Source of the DNA: Roseivivax sediminis
Lineage (GTDB): Bacteria; Pseudomonadota; Alphaproteobacteria; Rhodobacterales; Rhodobacteraceae
NCBI RefSeq assembly: GCF_900112685.1
Contig: NZ_FOMS01000002.1
Coordinates: 62,001-126,000, forward strand
Reading direction: 5' to 3'
Length of the DNA stretch: 64,000 nt
Shown: one piece after another, positions 28,122 to 36,634 of the stretch
Numbering within the stretch: position 1 is the first letter of the stretch
Layout: each line of letters opens with the position of its first letter
Notes under the pieces: model-generated
What the model saw: only the letters and a program-made list of their open reading frames with translations
Told to the model about the DNA's origin: nothing
Databases searched by the model: none
Made by a program: the position numbers and the translations under genes

Positions 28122-29153
28122 ATGACACTCGACAGACGCACGCTCGTGGGCGCGGCACTGACGCTCGGGCTGATCGGCACTGCCGCATCGGCGCAGGAGG
28201 TCACCCTGCGGATGCACCAGTTCCTGCCGCTGCAGGCCAACGTGCCGCAGCACATCCTCGAGGTCTGGAAGGATCGGATCGAGGAACAGTCCGACGGCCG
28301 CATCGCCGTGCAGCACTACCCGTCGATGCAGCTTGGCGGCACGCCGCCGCAGCTTGTCGACCAGGTGATCGACGGCGTCGCCGACGTGATCTGGACCGTC
28401 GCCGGTTACACCCCCGGCCGCTTCCCGCGCGTCGAGGTGTTCGAGCTGCCGTTCACCGTCACCGATGCCGAACCTGCGTCGAAAGCCTTTTGGGAACTCG
28501 CGCAGGAGACCATGATCGACGAGGATTTCAGCGACTTCAAGCTGCTGGCGACCTGGGTGCACGGCCCCGGCGTGATCCATTCCAGCGAGCCGATCGAGAC
28601 GGTCGACGATCTTAACGGCGTGAAGCTGCGGGCGCCCACGCGGACCACGAACATGATGCTCGAACGGCTCGGCGCGACGCCGGTGGGCATGCCCGTCCCG
28701 GCGATCCCCGAGGCGCTGTCCAAGGGCGTCGTCGACGGCGCGGTGATCCCGTGGGAGGTGACCGGCGCCCTGCGCGTGCCCGAGCTGGTGCAGAACCACA
28801 CCGAGTTCGGGCCGGAGATGCTCTACACGACGGCGTTCATCTTCGCGATGAACCAGAATACCTATGACTCGCTGCCCGACGATCTGAAGAAGGTCATCGA
28901 CGACAATTCGGGGATGGAATTCTCCGCCTTCGCCGGCAAGACCCAGCAGGATTACGACGCGCCCGCGCGGGAAGAGGCGGTCGCGGCCGGCAACAACATC
29001 ATCACACTGTCCGAAGAGCAGGTCGCCGAATGGCAGGAGGCCGCCGAGCCGACCATTGAAGCCTGGATCGAGGAGATGGATGAACGGGACCTCGATGGCC
29101 AGGGCCTCTATGACCGCGCCGTGGAGCTGATCGAGAAGCACTCGGCCGAATGA
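28122..29153 (+). CDS. dctP: TRAP transporter substrate-binding protein (DctP family)
   Basis: 343 residues. The export signal contains an RR pair (MTLDRRTLVGAALTLGLIG, cleaved near ASA-QE), so Tat export is possible. The DctP fold follows, with VTLRMHQFLP, the LKGVKLRAPT-type block DDLNGVKLRAPTRTTN and GVVDGAVIPWEV. This captures a carboxylate-type solute in the periplasm for the adjacent DctQM permease; the substrate cannot be read from sequence. RBS GGGGAGGA precedes ATG 28122. Confidence 0.92.
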   Translation: MTLDRRTLVGAALTLGLIGTAASAQEVTLRMHQFLPLQANVPQHILEVWKDRIEEQSDGRIAVQHYPSMQLGGTPPQLVDQVIDGVADVIWTVAGYTPGRFPRVEVFELPFTVTDAEPASKAFWELAQETMIDEDFSDFKLLATWVHGPGVIHSSEPIETVDDLNGVKLRAPTRTTNMMLERLGATPVGMPVPAIPEALSKGVVDGAVIPWEVTGALRVPELVQNHTEFGPEMLYTTAFIFAMNQNTYDSLPDDLKKVIDDNSGMEFSAFAGKTQQDYDAPAREEAVAAGNNIITLSEEQVAEWQEAAEPTIEAWIEEMDERDLDGQGLYDRAVELIEKHSAE

Positions 29154-29202
29154 CACTCTCGGGGCCGGCACGGCCGGCCCCGCCCACCGCCCCGGAGCGC
29201 GC

Positions 29203-29787
29203 ATGCTGAATCTGGTGACCGGCCTTGCCCGGCTGATGGCCTATCTCGGCGGTCTGGTCCTGACCGGTCTCGTGGCGCTCACCTGTCTCAGCGTCATCGG
29301 CCGCGGGCTGAACACGCTGGGCCATTCCGATGCGCTGACCTCGGTCGCGCCGGCTTTGGGCGACGCGCTCATCGCGACCGGCGTCGGGCCGATCACCGGC
29401 GATTTCGAGTTGCTCGAGGCCGGCGTCGCCTTCGCGATCTTCGCCTTCCTGCCGGTGTGCCAGCTTTATTCGGCGCACGCGACGGTGGACATCTTCACCT
29501 CGTACCTGAGCGAGCGCGCCACCCGTTGGATCATGGCTTTCTGGGAAGTGGTGCTGACCGCCACGCTCGCGCTGATCGCCTACCGCCTTTACTTCGGCAT
29601 GACCGACAAGATGCGCTACGGCGAGACGACGTTCCTGCTGCAATTCCCCGTCTGGTGGGCCTACGCGGCAAGCCTGATCGGCGCCGTCGTGGCTGTAGTG
29701 GTGGGGATCTACTGCGCCTATGCGCGGCTGCGCGGTGCCGTGACCGGCTCCACCCCATTGCCCGGCCACCTGGAGGCGGACCATTGA
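29203..29787 (+). CDS. dctQ: TRAP transporter small permease (DctQ family)
   Basis: 194 residues with four predicted helices, the DctQ topology. HATVDIFTSYLSERATRWIMAF is the conserved cytoplasmic-loop region of the family. It lies 49 bases after dctP, and its stop overlaps the TTG start of dctM, so the two permease subunits are translationally coupled. Confidence 0.88.
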   Translation: MLNLVTGLARLMAYLGGLVLTGLVALTCLSVIGRGLNTLGHSDALTSVAPALGDALIATGVGPITGDFELLEAGVAFAIFAFLPVCQLYSAHATVDIFTSYLSERATRWIMAFWEVVLTATLALIAYRLYFGMTDKMRYGETTFLLQFPVWWAYAASLIGAVVAVVVGIYCAYARLRGAVTGSTPLPGHLEADH

Positions 29788-31097
29788 GCACGCTCGAACT
29801 GGGCTATGCCTCCTTCCCGGTCCTCCTGCTGATGATCTTCCTGCGGGCGCCGATCGGGCTGGCGATGCTGCTGTGCGGGATCGGCGGGTTGTGGCTGGCC
29901 ATCGGCACGCCGTCGATGTTCCTGTCCAAGCTCAAGTCCGAGACCTACACGACGTTTTCCAGCTACTCGCTGACGATCATCCCGATGTTCCTGCTGATGG
30001 GCCAGTTCGCGACCCTGTCGGGCATGTCCACGTCGCTGTTCAAGGCGGCCGAGGCGTGGCTCGGGCACCGCAAGGGCGGGGTGGCGATGGCCGCCGTCGG
30101 GGCTTGCGCGGGGTTCGGGGCGATCTGCGGCTCCTCGCTTGCCACGGCGGCCACGATGAGCCGCGTGGCCCTGCCGGAGCTGCGCCGCTATGGCTATTCG
30201 GGAGGCTTTTCCACAGCCACGCTGGCAGCGGGCGGCACGCTCGGCATCCTGATCCCGCCCTCGGTGATCCTGGTGATCTACGCCATCCTGACCGAGCAGA
30301 ACATCGCCAAGCTCTTCCTCGCGGCCTTCGTGCCGGGTGTGCTGGCGGCGCTCGGCTACATCATCGCGATCTCGATCTACGTGCGGCTCTACCCCGACCG
30401 CGCCGGCACGCGGGAGCCGCAGCCTTACGCCGAACGCTGGCGCGCGCTGGCCGACGTCTGGCCGGTGCTGATCGTGTTTCTGCTGGTGGTCGGCGGCATC
30501 TACCTGGGCTGGTTCACCCCGACCGAGGGCGCGGCGGTGGGTGCCGCCGGCACCGGTATCGCGGCGCTCTTGTCGGGCAACCTGACCTGGGCGGTGTTCA
30601 AGGACAGCATCGTCGCCACCGCCACGTCGACCGCGATGATCTTCTTCATCGTGCTCGGCGCAGGGTTCTACAATTCCTTCCTCGCACTCAGCCAGGTGCC
30701 GCAGGAACTGTCGGGCTGGGTGGTGGGGCAGGGGTTCTCGCCTTGGACGGTGCTGACGCTGATCCTGATCTTCTATCTCGCCTTCGGCTGCCTGATGGAC
30801 AGCCTGTCGATGATCCTGCTGACGATCCCGATCTTCTTCCCGGTGATCTCGGCGCTCGATTTCGGCATGTCGACCGAGCACATGGCGATCTGGTTCGGCA
30901 TCCTCGTGCTGATCGTGGTCGAGGTCGGGCTGATTACCCCGCCGGTGGGGATGAACCTCTTCATCATCAACTCGATGGACCGGACAACGCCGATGGCCGA
31001 AACCTACAAGGCCGTGCTGTGGTTCGTCGGCTCGGACATCCTGCGGGTGATCCTGCTGGTGACGTTTCCCGCGATCACCCTCTTTCTCATTCCGTAA
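29784..31097 (+). CDS. dctM: TRAP transporter large permease (DctM family)
   Basis: 437 residues with about 12 helices. DctM landmarks include GGVAMAAVGACAGFGAICGSS, AAGGTLGILIPPSV and GLITPPVGMNLFIIN. The start is the TTG at 29784, inside the dctQ stop (TTGA); the longer upstream frame overlaps dctQ and lacks membrane character. It forms the secondary Na+-coupled channel with DctQ. Confidence 0.92.
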   Translation: MSTLELGYASFPVLLLMIFLRAPIGLAMLLCGIGGLWLAIGTPSMFLSKLKSETYTTFSSYSLTIIPMFLLMGQFATLSGMSTSLFKAAEAWLGHRKGGVAMAAVGACAGFGAICGSSLATAATMSRVALPELRRYGYSGGFSTATLAAGGTLGILIPPSVILVIYAILTEQNIAKLFLAAFVPGVLAALGYIIAISIYVRLYPDRAGTREPQPYAERWRALADVWPVLIVFLLVVGGIYLGWFTPTEGAAVGAAGTGIAALLSGNLTWAVFKDSIVATATSTAMIFFIVLGAGFYNSFLALSQVPQELSGWVVGQGFSPWTVLTLILIFYLAFGCLMDSLSMILLTIPIFFPVISALDFGMSTEHMAIWFGILVLIVVEVGLITPPVGMNLFIINSMDRTTPMAETYKAVLWFVGSDILRVILLVTFPAITLFLIP

Positions 31098-31309
31098 GAG
31101 CGCCGTTGCGCGGGGGCGTGCTGCCAAGAGCAGATAATCAATGTTCGGTATAGTTTTTTCATGTAATGAGTGTTGCACGGAGTAAGTGTTATTCTTCTCG
31201 CGACAACATTGCGCTCACAACCAAATCCCGCGTCCGGACCGGCCTTGACGCGGTGCAGGCCGCTGGCATGCGTCCGCGTGATCGCCAAGGCTGCGGGATA
31301 CGGCAGGAC

Positions 31310-31339
31310 AACTTGAGTGGGTCGCGCCGCAGTCAAGTT
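31310..31339. promoter_or_regulatory. Inverted repeat upstream of the MarR gene (candidate operator)
   Basis: Perfect 7-base arms AACTTGA and TCAAGTT (31310-31316 and 31333-31339) separated by 16 bases, ending 18 bases before the MarR start. The surrounding 31098-31357 interval is AT-rich compared with the rest of the window and is the likely promoter region. Autoregulation by the MarR protein is the obvious hypothesis but is not shown. Confidence 0.4.
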
Positions 31340-31357
31340 CAATTTCGGTGATTAGGT

Positions 31358-31849
31358 ATGGTACATATCAGTTCAGATAATCGTAACGCCGCACCAATGG
31401 TGGACGCGGCAACGGAGGATGCGGTCGACGACGCTATCCTGCGCCAGTTCGTGGGCTATCACATGCGCCGGGCTGCCAATATCCTGCAGGCAGATCTCGC
31501 GCGCACCCTGAAAGAGATCGACCTGCGCATGATCACCATGTCGGTGCTGGTGGTGATCGTTGACAACCCGGGTTTGCGGCAGTCGCAATTGGCCGACGCC
31601 TTGGCGATCGAGCGGCCCAACCTGGTGTCTATCCTCGACGAGCTGGAAGAGCGCGACCTGGTCAGCCGCACCCGCGTGCCCACGGATCGCCGGGCCTACG
31701 CGCTCACGCCCACCCAGGCGGGCGAGAAGCTGGCCGCGAAGGCCCTTGAACTGACGGCCGAACACGAAGACAGGATCCTGTCGCAGATCAATCTCGAGGA
31801 ACGCGCGCAACTCGTTGCCCTGATGCAGCGGATCGTCGACGGCGCCTGA
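31358..31849 (+). CDS. MarR family transcriptional regulator
   Basis: 163 residues. A winged helix-turn-helix (about residues 55-125) shows LRQSQLADALAIERPNLVSILDELEERDLVSR and the wing VPTDRRAYALTPTQAGE, the family's DxRxxxLxLT pattern. The N-terminal and C-terminal helices form the dimer interface. Ligand unknown. It lies downstream of and collinear with the TRAP operon, so control of that transporter is plausible. Confidence 0.88.
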   Translation: MVHISSDNRNAAPMVDAATEDAVDDAILRQFVGYHMRRAANILQADLARTLKEIDLRMITMSVLVVIVDNPGLRQSQLADALAIERPNLVSILDELEERDLVSRTRVPTDRRAYALTPTQAGEKLAAKALELTAEHEDRILSQINLEERAQLVALMQRIVDGA

Positions 31850-31858
31850 TCGGGCGGC

Positions 31859-32278
31859 TCAGTCCGGATCGACCCGGCCGCGCATCGCCTTGACCTGACC
31901 GCGAGCCTTCTTTGCCTCGATGCGCTTGCGTTTCTGACCCTTTGACGGCTTCGTCGGGATGCGCCGCTTGGGCTTTTCCAGCGCCTTCGTCACCAGCTCG
32001 GCCAGCCGGGTGCGGGCGATTTCGCGGTTGCGCGCCTGGCTGCGGGTCTCATCGACCTGCACGATGAGGGCACCGTCCTTCGTCCAGCGCCGCCCGGCGA
32101 TCCGGCGCAGCCGCGCTTTGACCGGGCCGGGCAGGTTGGGCGATCGCTCCGCCTCGAACCGCAGTTCCACAGCGGTCGCGACCTTGTTCACGTTCTGCCC
32201 GCCGGGACCGGAGGCGCGCACGAAATGCTCGGTCATCTCCCAGTCCTCAAGCGTGATCTGCGGGCTGATGCGTAGCAT
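31859..32278 (-). CDS. arfB: Peptidyl-tRNA hydrolase ArfB (ribosome rescue)
   Basis: 139 residues. The release-factor GGQ motif is at 26-28 in ASGPGGQNVNKV, and the basic C-terminal tail (KPKRRIPTKPSKGQKRKRIEAKK) that enters the empty mRNA channel of stalled ribosomes is present. ArfB/YaeJ hydrolyses peptidyl-tRNA on non-stop ribosomes. ATG 32278 is preferred over an upstream extension rich in Pro/Arg. Upstream on the same strand lies an intrinsic terminator and an 18-codon ORF, suggesting attenuation. Confidence 0.92.
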   Translation of the reverse strand: MLRISPQITLEDWEMTEHFVRASGPGGQNVNKVATAVELRFEAERSPNLPGPVKARLRRIAGRRWTKDGALIVQVDETRSQARNREIARTRLAELVTKALEKPKRRIPTKPSKGQKRKRIEAKKARGQVKAMRGRVDPD

Positions 32279-32352
32279 TGCGGGTCCTGTCCTGAGTCTG
32301 CGGACGGGGATACGCGGGCGCGGCGCGCAGGCCAACCTCCGGCGTGAAACGT

Positions 32353-32381
32353 AAAAGGGCCGCCCGGAGCGTGGGCGACCC
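32353..32381 (-). terminator. Intrinsic terminator after the 18-codon ORF, upstream of arfB
   Basis: On the minus strand the 9-base stem GGGTCGCCC / GGGCGGCCC (one G-U pair) with loop ACGCTCC is followed at once by TTTT. It lies 70 bases downstream of the small ORF stop and about 75 bases before the arfB start. It is the clearest Rho-independent terminator in the window. Confidence 0.75.
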
Positions 32382-32450
32382 TTCGAGAACTAGGAGGCGG
32401 GGTCGGTTAGACCGTTCGCCAATGCGGACCATCCTCCGCCAGGGGCTGCC

Positions 32451-32507
32451 CTAGGCGGCGATCCTCCACACTGTTCCGACACCTCTCTCCAATGCTTCTC
32501 TCGACAC
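32451..32507 (-). CDS. 18-residue ORF with a full-length Shine-Dalgarno (possible leader peptide)
   Basis: GTG-initiated peptide VSREALERGVGTVWRIAA ending TAG. The preceding AAAGGAGGTGATCC (32509-32522) is complementary to the whole anti-Shine-Dalgarno 3' end of 16S rRNA, with 7 bases between GGAGG and GTG: as strong a ribosome-binding site as can be written, and unlike any other gene here. It sits between the yhhQ stop (32588) and the terminator at 32353-32381, on the same strand as arfB. I do not recognise a named leader peptide or sRNA. It could be a regulatory leader, a small functional peptide or part of a structured ncRNA. Confidence 0.6.
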   Translation of the reverse strand: MSREALERGVGTVWRIAA

Positions 32508-32587
32508 TGGATCACCTCCTTTCAGTTATGGAAAACGTGAATTGAGGGTGGCACGGAATTCGTTTCGGTCAAATGAAAATTAGCGCT

Positions 32588-33217
32588 TCAGACCGCTAGA
32601 CGCTGCGATTGTGCCTTCGAAACGATCACCCGGAACGGGACCAGGGCAAGTACCGCCAGAGACAGCTTTACCAGCCAGTCCGCCACGGCAAGCGACACCC
32701 AGAGCGGCACCGCCGGCCCGGCGCCCAGAAGCGGCAGCGTGTCCCCGGCCCAGCTCACGTCGTTCGTGGGTTCGAGGAAGGTCAGCGCACCGGAAAAGGC
32801 GACGGTGAAGAAGATCGCGGTGTCCACCGAGGATCCCACAAGGGTGGAGGCCAGCGGCGCGCGCCACCAGCGCCCGCCGCGCAGGCGGTCGAAGATAGAA
32901 ACGTCCAGAAGCTGCGCCGTCAGGAACGCAAGGCCCGAGCCGAGCGCGATGCGAAAGGTGACGAGCGGGCCGAACTCCCCCTGGATCTGCGTGCCGACGA
33001 AGGAGCACGCGACCCCGACGAGGAAGCCGACCAACACCACCTTGCGCGCGGGGCCCGCGCCGTAAAGGCGGTTCATCAGGTCGGTGACGAGGAAGGCGAC
33101 CGGGTAGGTGAAGGCCCCCCAGGTCAGCCACTGGCCGAGGAGGAACTGCACGAGGATATTTGAGGCGACGACGACGGCCGCCATGGCAAGGATGCCGGGA
33201 ATATGGGCGCGGGTCAT
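32588..33217 (-). CDS. yhhQ: YhhQ/VUT family queuosine-precursor transporter
   Basis: 209 residues with about six helices. FTYPVAFLVTDLMNRLYG, LGSGLAFLTAQLLDVSIFDRLR and GSSVDTAIFFTVAF are conserved blocks of the VUT (COG1738) family, which includes the preQ0/preQ1 importer YhhQ. ATG 33217 starts the hydrophobic protein; an upstream 22-residue extension is polar. No preQ1 riboswitch could be recognised before it. Confidence 0.85.
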   Translation of the reverse strand: MTRAHIPGILAMAAVVVASNILVQFLLGQWLTWGAFTYPVAFLVTDLMNRLYGAGPARKVVLVGFLVGVACSFVGTQIQGEFGPLVTFRIALGSGLAFLTAQLLDVSIFDRLRGGRWWRAPLASTLVGSSVDTAIFFTVAFSGALTFLEPTNDVSWAGDTLPLLGAGPAVPLWVSLAVADWLVKLSLAVLALVPFRVIVSKAQSQRLAV

Positions 33218-33311
33218 TGGCTTTCCCGTTTTGAGCAAGGTTGCGGGGACTTGGCTCCGCCTTGTGCGGAACAGCGCGCGCAATAGCCGCCCGGTCCCGT
33301 TCCCGCAAGGG

Positions 33312-34199
33312 TCAATCCCGCACGAGGTACTCCACGAACTCCGTCCGCTGGAGCGGGTTGAAGTTGTCGTCGGATACCATCGTCAGCCGGATCGCCCCGT
33401 CCGCGTCCTGCCAGGCCGAGATCCCTTCGAGATTGTCGTGCACGCCCGTCCCGGTCTCCAGCAGGAGGGTTTCGGCCCGGGCGCCTTCGTCCGTCAACTC
33501 GAAGCGCCGGACGCGGCTGCGAAAGCCGATCACCGTGAACGACCGCTCCAGCACGTAGAGCCGGCCGTCCGGGCCGATATCGGCGCCGGTCACCAGGAAG
33601 CCGCCACTGCGCGGGATCCGGGCGACGACACGCCAGCTGCCGCCTTCCAGCCGCCAGACCGGGAAGGGCCGCGTCAGCCGGCCGGACCGTTCGGGCAGCG
33701 CCACGAGCCGGCCTTCCAGGTCGATGGCGAGGGCCTCCAGCCCGGAATTGCCCTCCAAGGCTTTCATCTCGGCGCTCAACTCTATCGGGGTGCCGCGATC
33801 CTTTTCATCGAGGCGCAGGATCCGGGGTATTCCCTCGAAGGAGACGAAGGTGCCGGCCGGCCCGATCGCCAGACCCTCGGAATCGAGCCTTGCACCGGTC
33901 ACCGGTTGGCCGTCGGCCTCCCGGAGGCGGCGTAGTGGTCCGGTTTCAATGTCTTCGATCCGGCCGCTGTCGTCGCGGGCGATCGTCCCCGAGAGGATCA
34001 GCCCCCTGTCCCCGATGGCCGTGAACCGGCGGCCGTCCGCGCTCAGCTCGAGCCCCGAAAGACCTCCAAAGGCCGTCGCCTCCACGGTCCACGGAGTCTC
34101 GCCCACCAGCCGCGCGCCCTCCGGCGGCCCGGCCGAGGACGTGAGCGCGACGGAGGCGAGCAGCACCGCGCCTAGCGCGCGGTCAGGACGCCGGAGCAT
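33312..34199 (-). CDS. Esterase-like activity of phytase family protein, exported
   Basis: 295 residues with a signal peptide (MLRRPDRALGAVLLASVALTSSAG). Beta-propeller type repeats contain GLSGLELSADGRRFTAIGDRG, LDSEGLAIGPAG, NSGLEALAIDLEG and DNLEGISAWQDADG, the arrangement of the phytase-like/esterase-like domain. Substrate unknown; periplasmic or extracellular. Its start lies 28 bases inside the end of mepA, so the two are coupled. Confidence 0.8.
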   Translation of the reverse strand: MLRRPDRALGAVLLASVALTSSAGPPEGARLVGETPWTVEATAFGGLSGLELSADGRRFTAIGDRGLILSGTIARDDSGRIEDIETGPLRRLREADGQPVTGARLDSEGLAIGPAGTFVSFEGIPRILRLDEKDRGTPIELSAEMKALEGNSGLEALAIDLEGRLVALPERSGRLTRPFPVWRLEGGSWRVVARIPRSGGFLVTGADIGPDGRLYVLERSFTVIGFRSRVRRFELTDEGARAETLLLETGTGVHDNLEGISAWQDADGAIRLTMVSDDNFNPLQRTEFVEYLVRD

Positions 34200-35107
34200 T
34201 GAGCGGGCAGATCGGCGAGCGTCAGCTCGGGCTTCGGCTTCGGTGGCGTGTAGTCGGGATCTGGCGGCGGCGGGTTGAGGATGTTGTTCACCCAATCCTG
34301 CGCGTCGGCGCAGCCGTCTCCGGCCGGAGGCGGATCCTGGTCGCGGCAATTGGTGGCGCCGTCCGGGCAATTCAGGCGGACGTGGAAATGGTAATGGTGG
34401 CCGTACCACGGCCGGATCTTGCGCAGCCAGGACCGGTCACCGGTCTCGTCGTTGCACATCTTCACCTTGGCGCCGGGAAAGACGAAGATCCGCGCCACGC
34501 GAGGGTCGGAGGCCGCACGTTTCATGATCTCGTGATGCGCCCGGGTCCAGCCCGAATTGGTGAACGCACCTTTCTGCCGCCGCATGGATATCGAGGAGAT
34601 CGATTCGCGTTCGGCGCGCGTCAGGTCGAGCCGCTTCGGCGGCAACATCCAGATATCGGCATCGAGCCCGCTCTGGTGGCTGGCATGCCCGGTCAGCATC
34701 GGGCCGCCCTTGGGCTGGCTGAGATCGCCGATATAGAGCCCGGCCCAGCCCGGCTGCTGCGCCGCGAAGCGCGACAGGTCCTGCAGGTAATCGACGGTGA
34801 TCGGCTGGGCCCAGTTGCGGTTGCGCGACAGGCGCATCGCCTGCCAGGTCGGGCCGGTTTCGGGAAGTTGCACGTTGCCGGCGGCGCATCCCTTGGAATA
34901 GAAGCCGATCGGCTCGGGCCGCTGGTTCGACGGACCCGGCTCGTGGCCGAAGAGTTGCTTGGCGCTCTTTGACGAGACCACCGCCGACACCGGCGTCGCC
35001 TCGGCCCGAGGCGCGCCGCCCGACCGGGCCGCGTTCAGGTTCTCGGATCGTCCGCCGCAGGCGGCGAGCGCCAGCGCCAGGGCGAGGATCGGAATGGTCC
35101 GGATCAT
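34172..35107 (-). CDS. mepA: Penicillin-insensitive murein endopeptidase
   Basis: 311 residues, peptidase family M74. Lipoprotein-type signal with LAAC (Cys17). The LAS zinc-site motifs are present: H141, H144 and D149 in GHASHQSGLDAD, then YGHHYHFHVRLNCP. It cleaves D-Ala-mDAP cross-links of peptidoglycan in the periplasm. A Pro-rich C-terminal tail (PPPPDPDYTPPKPKP) follows the domain. Its start overlaps the MFS stop by 4 bases. Confidence 0.93.
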   Translation of the reverse strand: MIRTIPILALALALAACGGRSENLNAARSGGAPRAEATPVSAVVSSKSAKQLFGHEPGPSNQRPEPIGFYSKGCAAGNVQLPETGPTWQAMRLSRNRNWAQPITVDYLQDLSRFAAQQPGWAGLYIGDLSQPKGGPMLTGHASHQSGLDADIWMLPPKRLDLTRAERESISSISMRRQKGAFTNSGWTRAHHEIMKRAASDPRVARIFVFPGAKVKMCNDETGDRSWLRKIRPWYGHHYHFHVRLNCPDGATNCRDQDPPPAGDGCADAQDWVNNILNPPPPDPDYTPPKPKPELTLADLPAQCSGVLTAR

Positions 35108-36438
35108 GCTGCTCGATCTCCGTCGCTTTCGACCCAGACTAGCAGCACGAGCCCCACTCCGAAAAGCACAATGAGCGGAGAGACCCCCACCTGTTGCGAC
35201 CCGCTCAACCAGGTGGTCAACGCGATGAGCGCGGGCGCCAGGAACGACGTCGCCTTGCCGGCCAGTGCATAAAGCCCGAATGCCTCGGTCATCCGTCCGG
35301 CGCGCGCCTGTCGCACCATCATCGTGCGCGAGGCCGATTGCAGTGCGCCGCCGGCCGCGCCGATGGTTGCACCGAAGACGTAAAAGGCGATGTCGGGCGC
35401 GGACGAACCCTCCTCCAGCGGGATCAGGAACAGGCTGTCGCGGTTGACCATGACGATGGATACCGCGACCGCCGTCAGGATCAGGATGCAGCCGGCGATC
35501 ACCGGTTTCGGCCCGAAGCGCGCATCGGCCTTGCCGCCGAGCCAGGCGAACAGCGCGCCCGAGACGATGGCGAGGATGCCGAAGATCCCGGTATCGACCA
35601 CCGACCAGCCCAGCACGCCGGCGGCGTAGATCCCGCCGAAGGCGTACATCCCGTTCAGCGCGTCGCGGTAGAACATCGACGAGGCGAGATAGGCAAACAG
35701 CGACGGCGTCCGCGGCAGGCCGATGACCGTCGTGCGCAGCTCGCGCAGCGCCTTCGGCACCGCGCCTTTCGGTGCGGGTTTCGCGCGCGGATCGCGCACC
35801 CACAGGAAGAACGGCACCATGAACACCGCGTACCAGATCGCCGCGAGCGGTCCGACCGCGCGCGTTCCTTCCCGCGCCTCGGGGTCGAGCCCGAAGGCCG
35901 GGTCGAGCCCGACGAAGGTGGTCCCGGTCGCGCCGCTCTCGGCCAGGAAGACCAGCATGATCAGCAGGCTCACCAGCCCGCCTAGATAGCCGAAGGCCCA
36001 GCCGTTGCCCGAGATCCGTCCGATCGCCTCGCGCGGGCCGAGATCGGGCAGCATCGCGTTGGTGAAGATCGTTGCGAACTCCATGCCGATGAGGCCGACG
36101 GCAAAAAAGAACAGCGTGCGCCAGAGGTCGAAATCCCCCGGCTCGGCAAACCACAGCATCCATGCGCCGACCACGTAGAGCGCCGAGAATCCCCAGATCC
36201 AGCGCAGCCGGTTGCCGCCGGTGTCGGCGAGCGCGCCGAGCACCGGCGCCAGCAGCGCGATCACCACTCCGGCAACCGCGATCCCCGCAGCCCAGACGGT
36301 CTGCGCGGCGCTGCCGTCCTGCAGAAGCTCCTTGACGTAGGGTGCGAAGATGAAGGTGAGCAGCAGCGTGTTGTATGGCTGGCTGGCCCAGTCGAAGAAG
36401 AACCAGCCCCAGATCCGCCGTCTCAACCCGTCCGCCAT
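35104..36438 (-). CDS. MFS transporter, Atg22/UMF1 family
   Basis: 444 residues with 12 predicted helices. The N-terminal WGWFFFDWASQPYNTLLLTFIFAPY is the signature of the UMF1/Atg22-like branch of the major facilitator superfamily. Substrate unknown; yeast Atg22 exports amino acids, which cannot be transferred directly. ATG 36438 was chosen because the family begins about 10 residues before WGWFFFDWA. Coupled to mepA downstream. Confidence 0.85.
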   Translation of the reverse strand: MADGLRRRIWGWFFFDWASQPYNTLLLTFIFAPYVKELLQDGSAAQTVWAAGIAVAGVVIALLAPVLGALADTGGNRLRWIWGFSALYVVGAWMLWFAEPGDFDLWRTLFFFAVGLIGMEFATIFTNAMLPDLGPREAIGRISGNGWAFGYLGGLVSLLIMLVFLAESGATGTTFVGLDPAFGLDPEAREGTRAVGPLAAIWYAVFMVPFFLWVRDPRAKPAPKGAVPKALRELRTTVIGLPRTPSLFAYLASSMFYRDALNGMYAFGGIYAAGVLGWSVVDTGIFGILAIVSGALFAWLGGKADARFGPKPVIAGCILILTAVAVSIVMVNRDSLFLIPLEEGSSAPDIAFYVFGATIGAAGGALQSASRTMMVRQARAGRMTEAFGLYALAGKATSFLAPALIALTTWLSGSQQVGVSPLIVLFGVGLVLLVWVESDGDRAA

Positions 36439-36540
36439 CCGCTCCGCGCCCCCGTTCCGCCGCGCGATCAAACAGCCGGGCGCCGCCTGCCGCAAGGCCG
36501 GATCGTCAAAGAAGGCGACGAAAGCGGGTGCGCTTCAGGT

Positions 36541-36590
36541 TTCATCTGCCCGAAAATATCCTGTCGGTGTGGGGGCTGGCCCCCACACCG
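36541..36590 (-). repeat. Hairpin element between the thioesterase and the MFS gene
   Basis: A 12-base near-perfect stem CGGTGTGGGGGC / GCCCCCACACCG (36565-36590) is followed on the minus strand by GGATATTTTCGGGCAGATGAA (36541-36562). The stem centre GGGGGCCAGCCCCC is shared with the copy at 45473-45490, but the core is a variant (GATATTTT and GCAGATGAA rather than GAGTATTT and ACGAGAAGAAG). It lies downstream of the thioesterase gene on the same strand. Confidence 0.55.
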
Positions 36591-36634
36591 CCAACGCAAG
36601 CGAGGACGGCCCGAAAGGGTCGGAGGAGCTCCCC

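Noticed and set aside
32247-32432. 61-codon minus-strand frame overlapping the terminator and the arfB start
   Set aside because: It reads straight through the intrinsic terminator and the arfB start and lacks family features, although a GGAGG near its ATG keeps it a weak alternative.
32505-32523. Plus-strand match to the 3' end of 16S rRNA (CTGGATCACCTCCTTTC)
   Set aside because: The upstream sequence does not continue as 16S rRNA, so it is not an rRNA fragment. On the minus strand it is the perfect Shine-Dalgarno of the 18-codon ORF.
33218-33311. preQ1 riboswitch before yhhQ
   Set aside because: I could not find the preQ1 aptamer pattern; the flank has only short imperfect hairpins.
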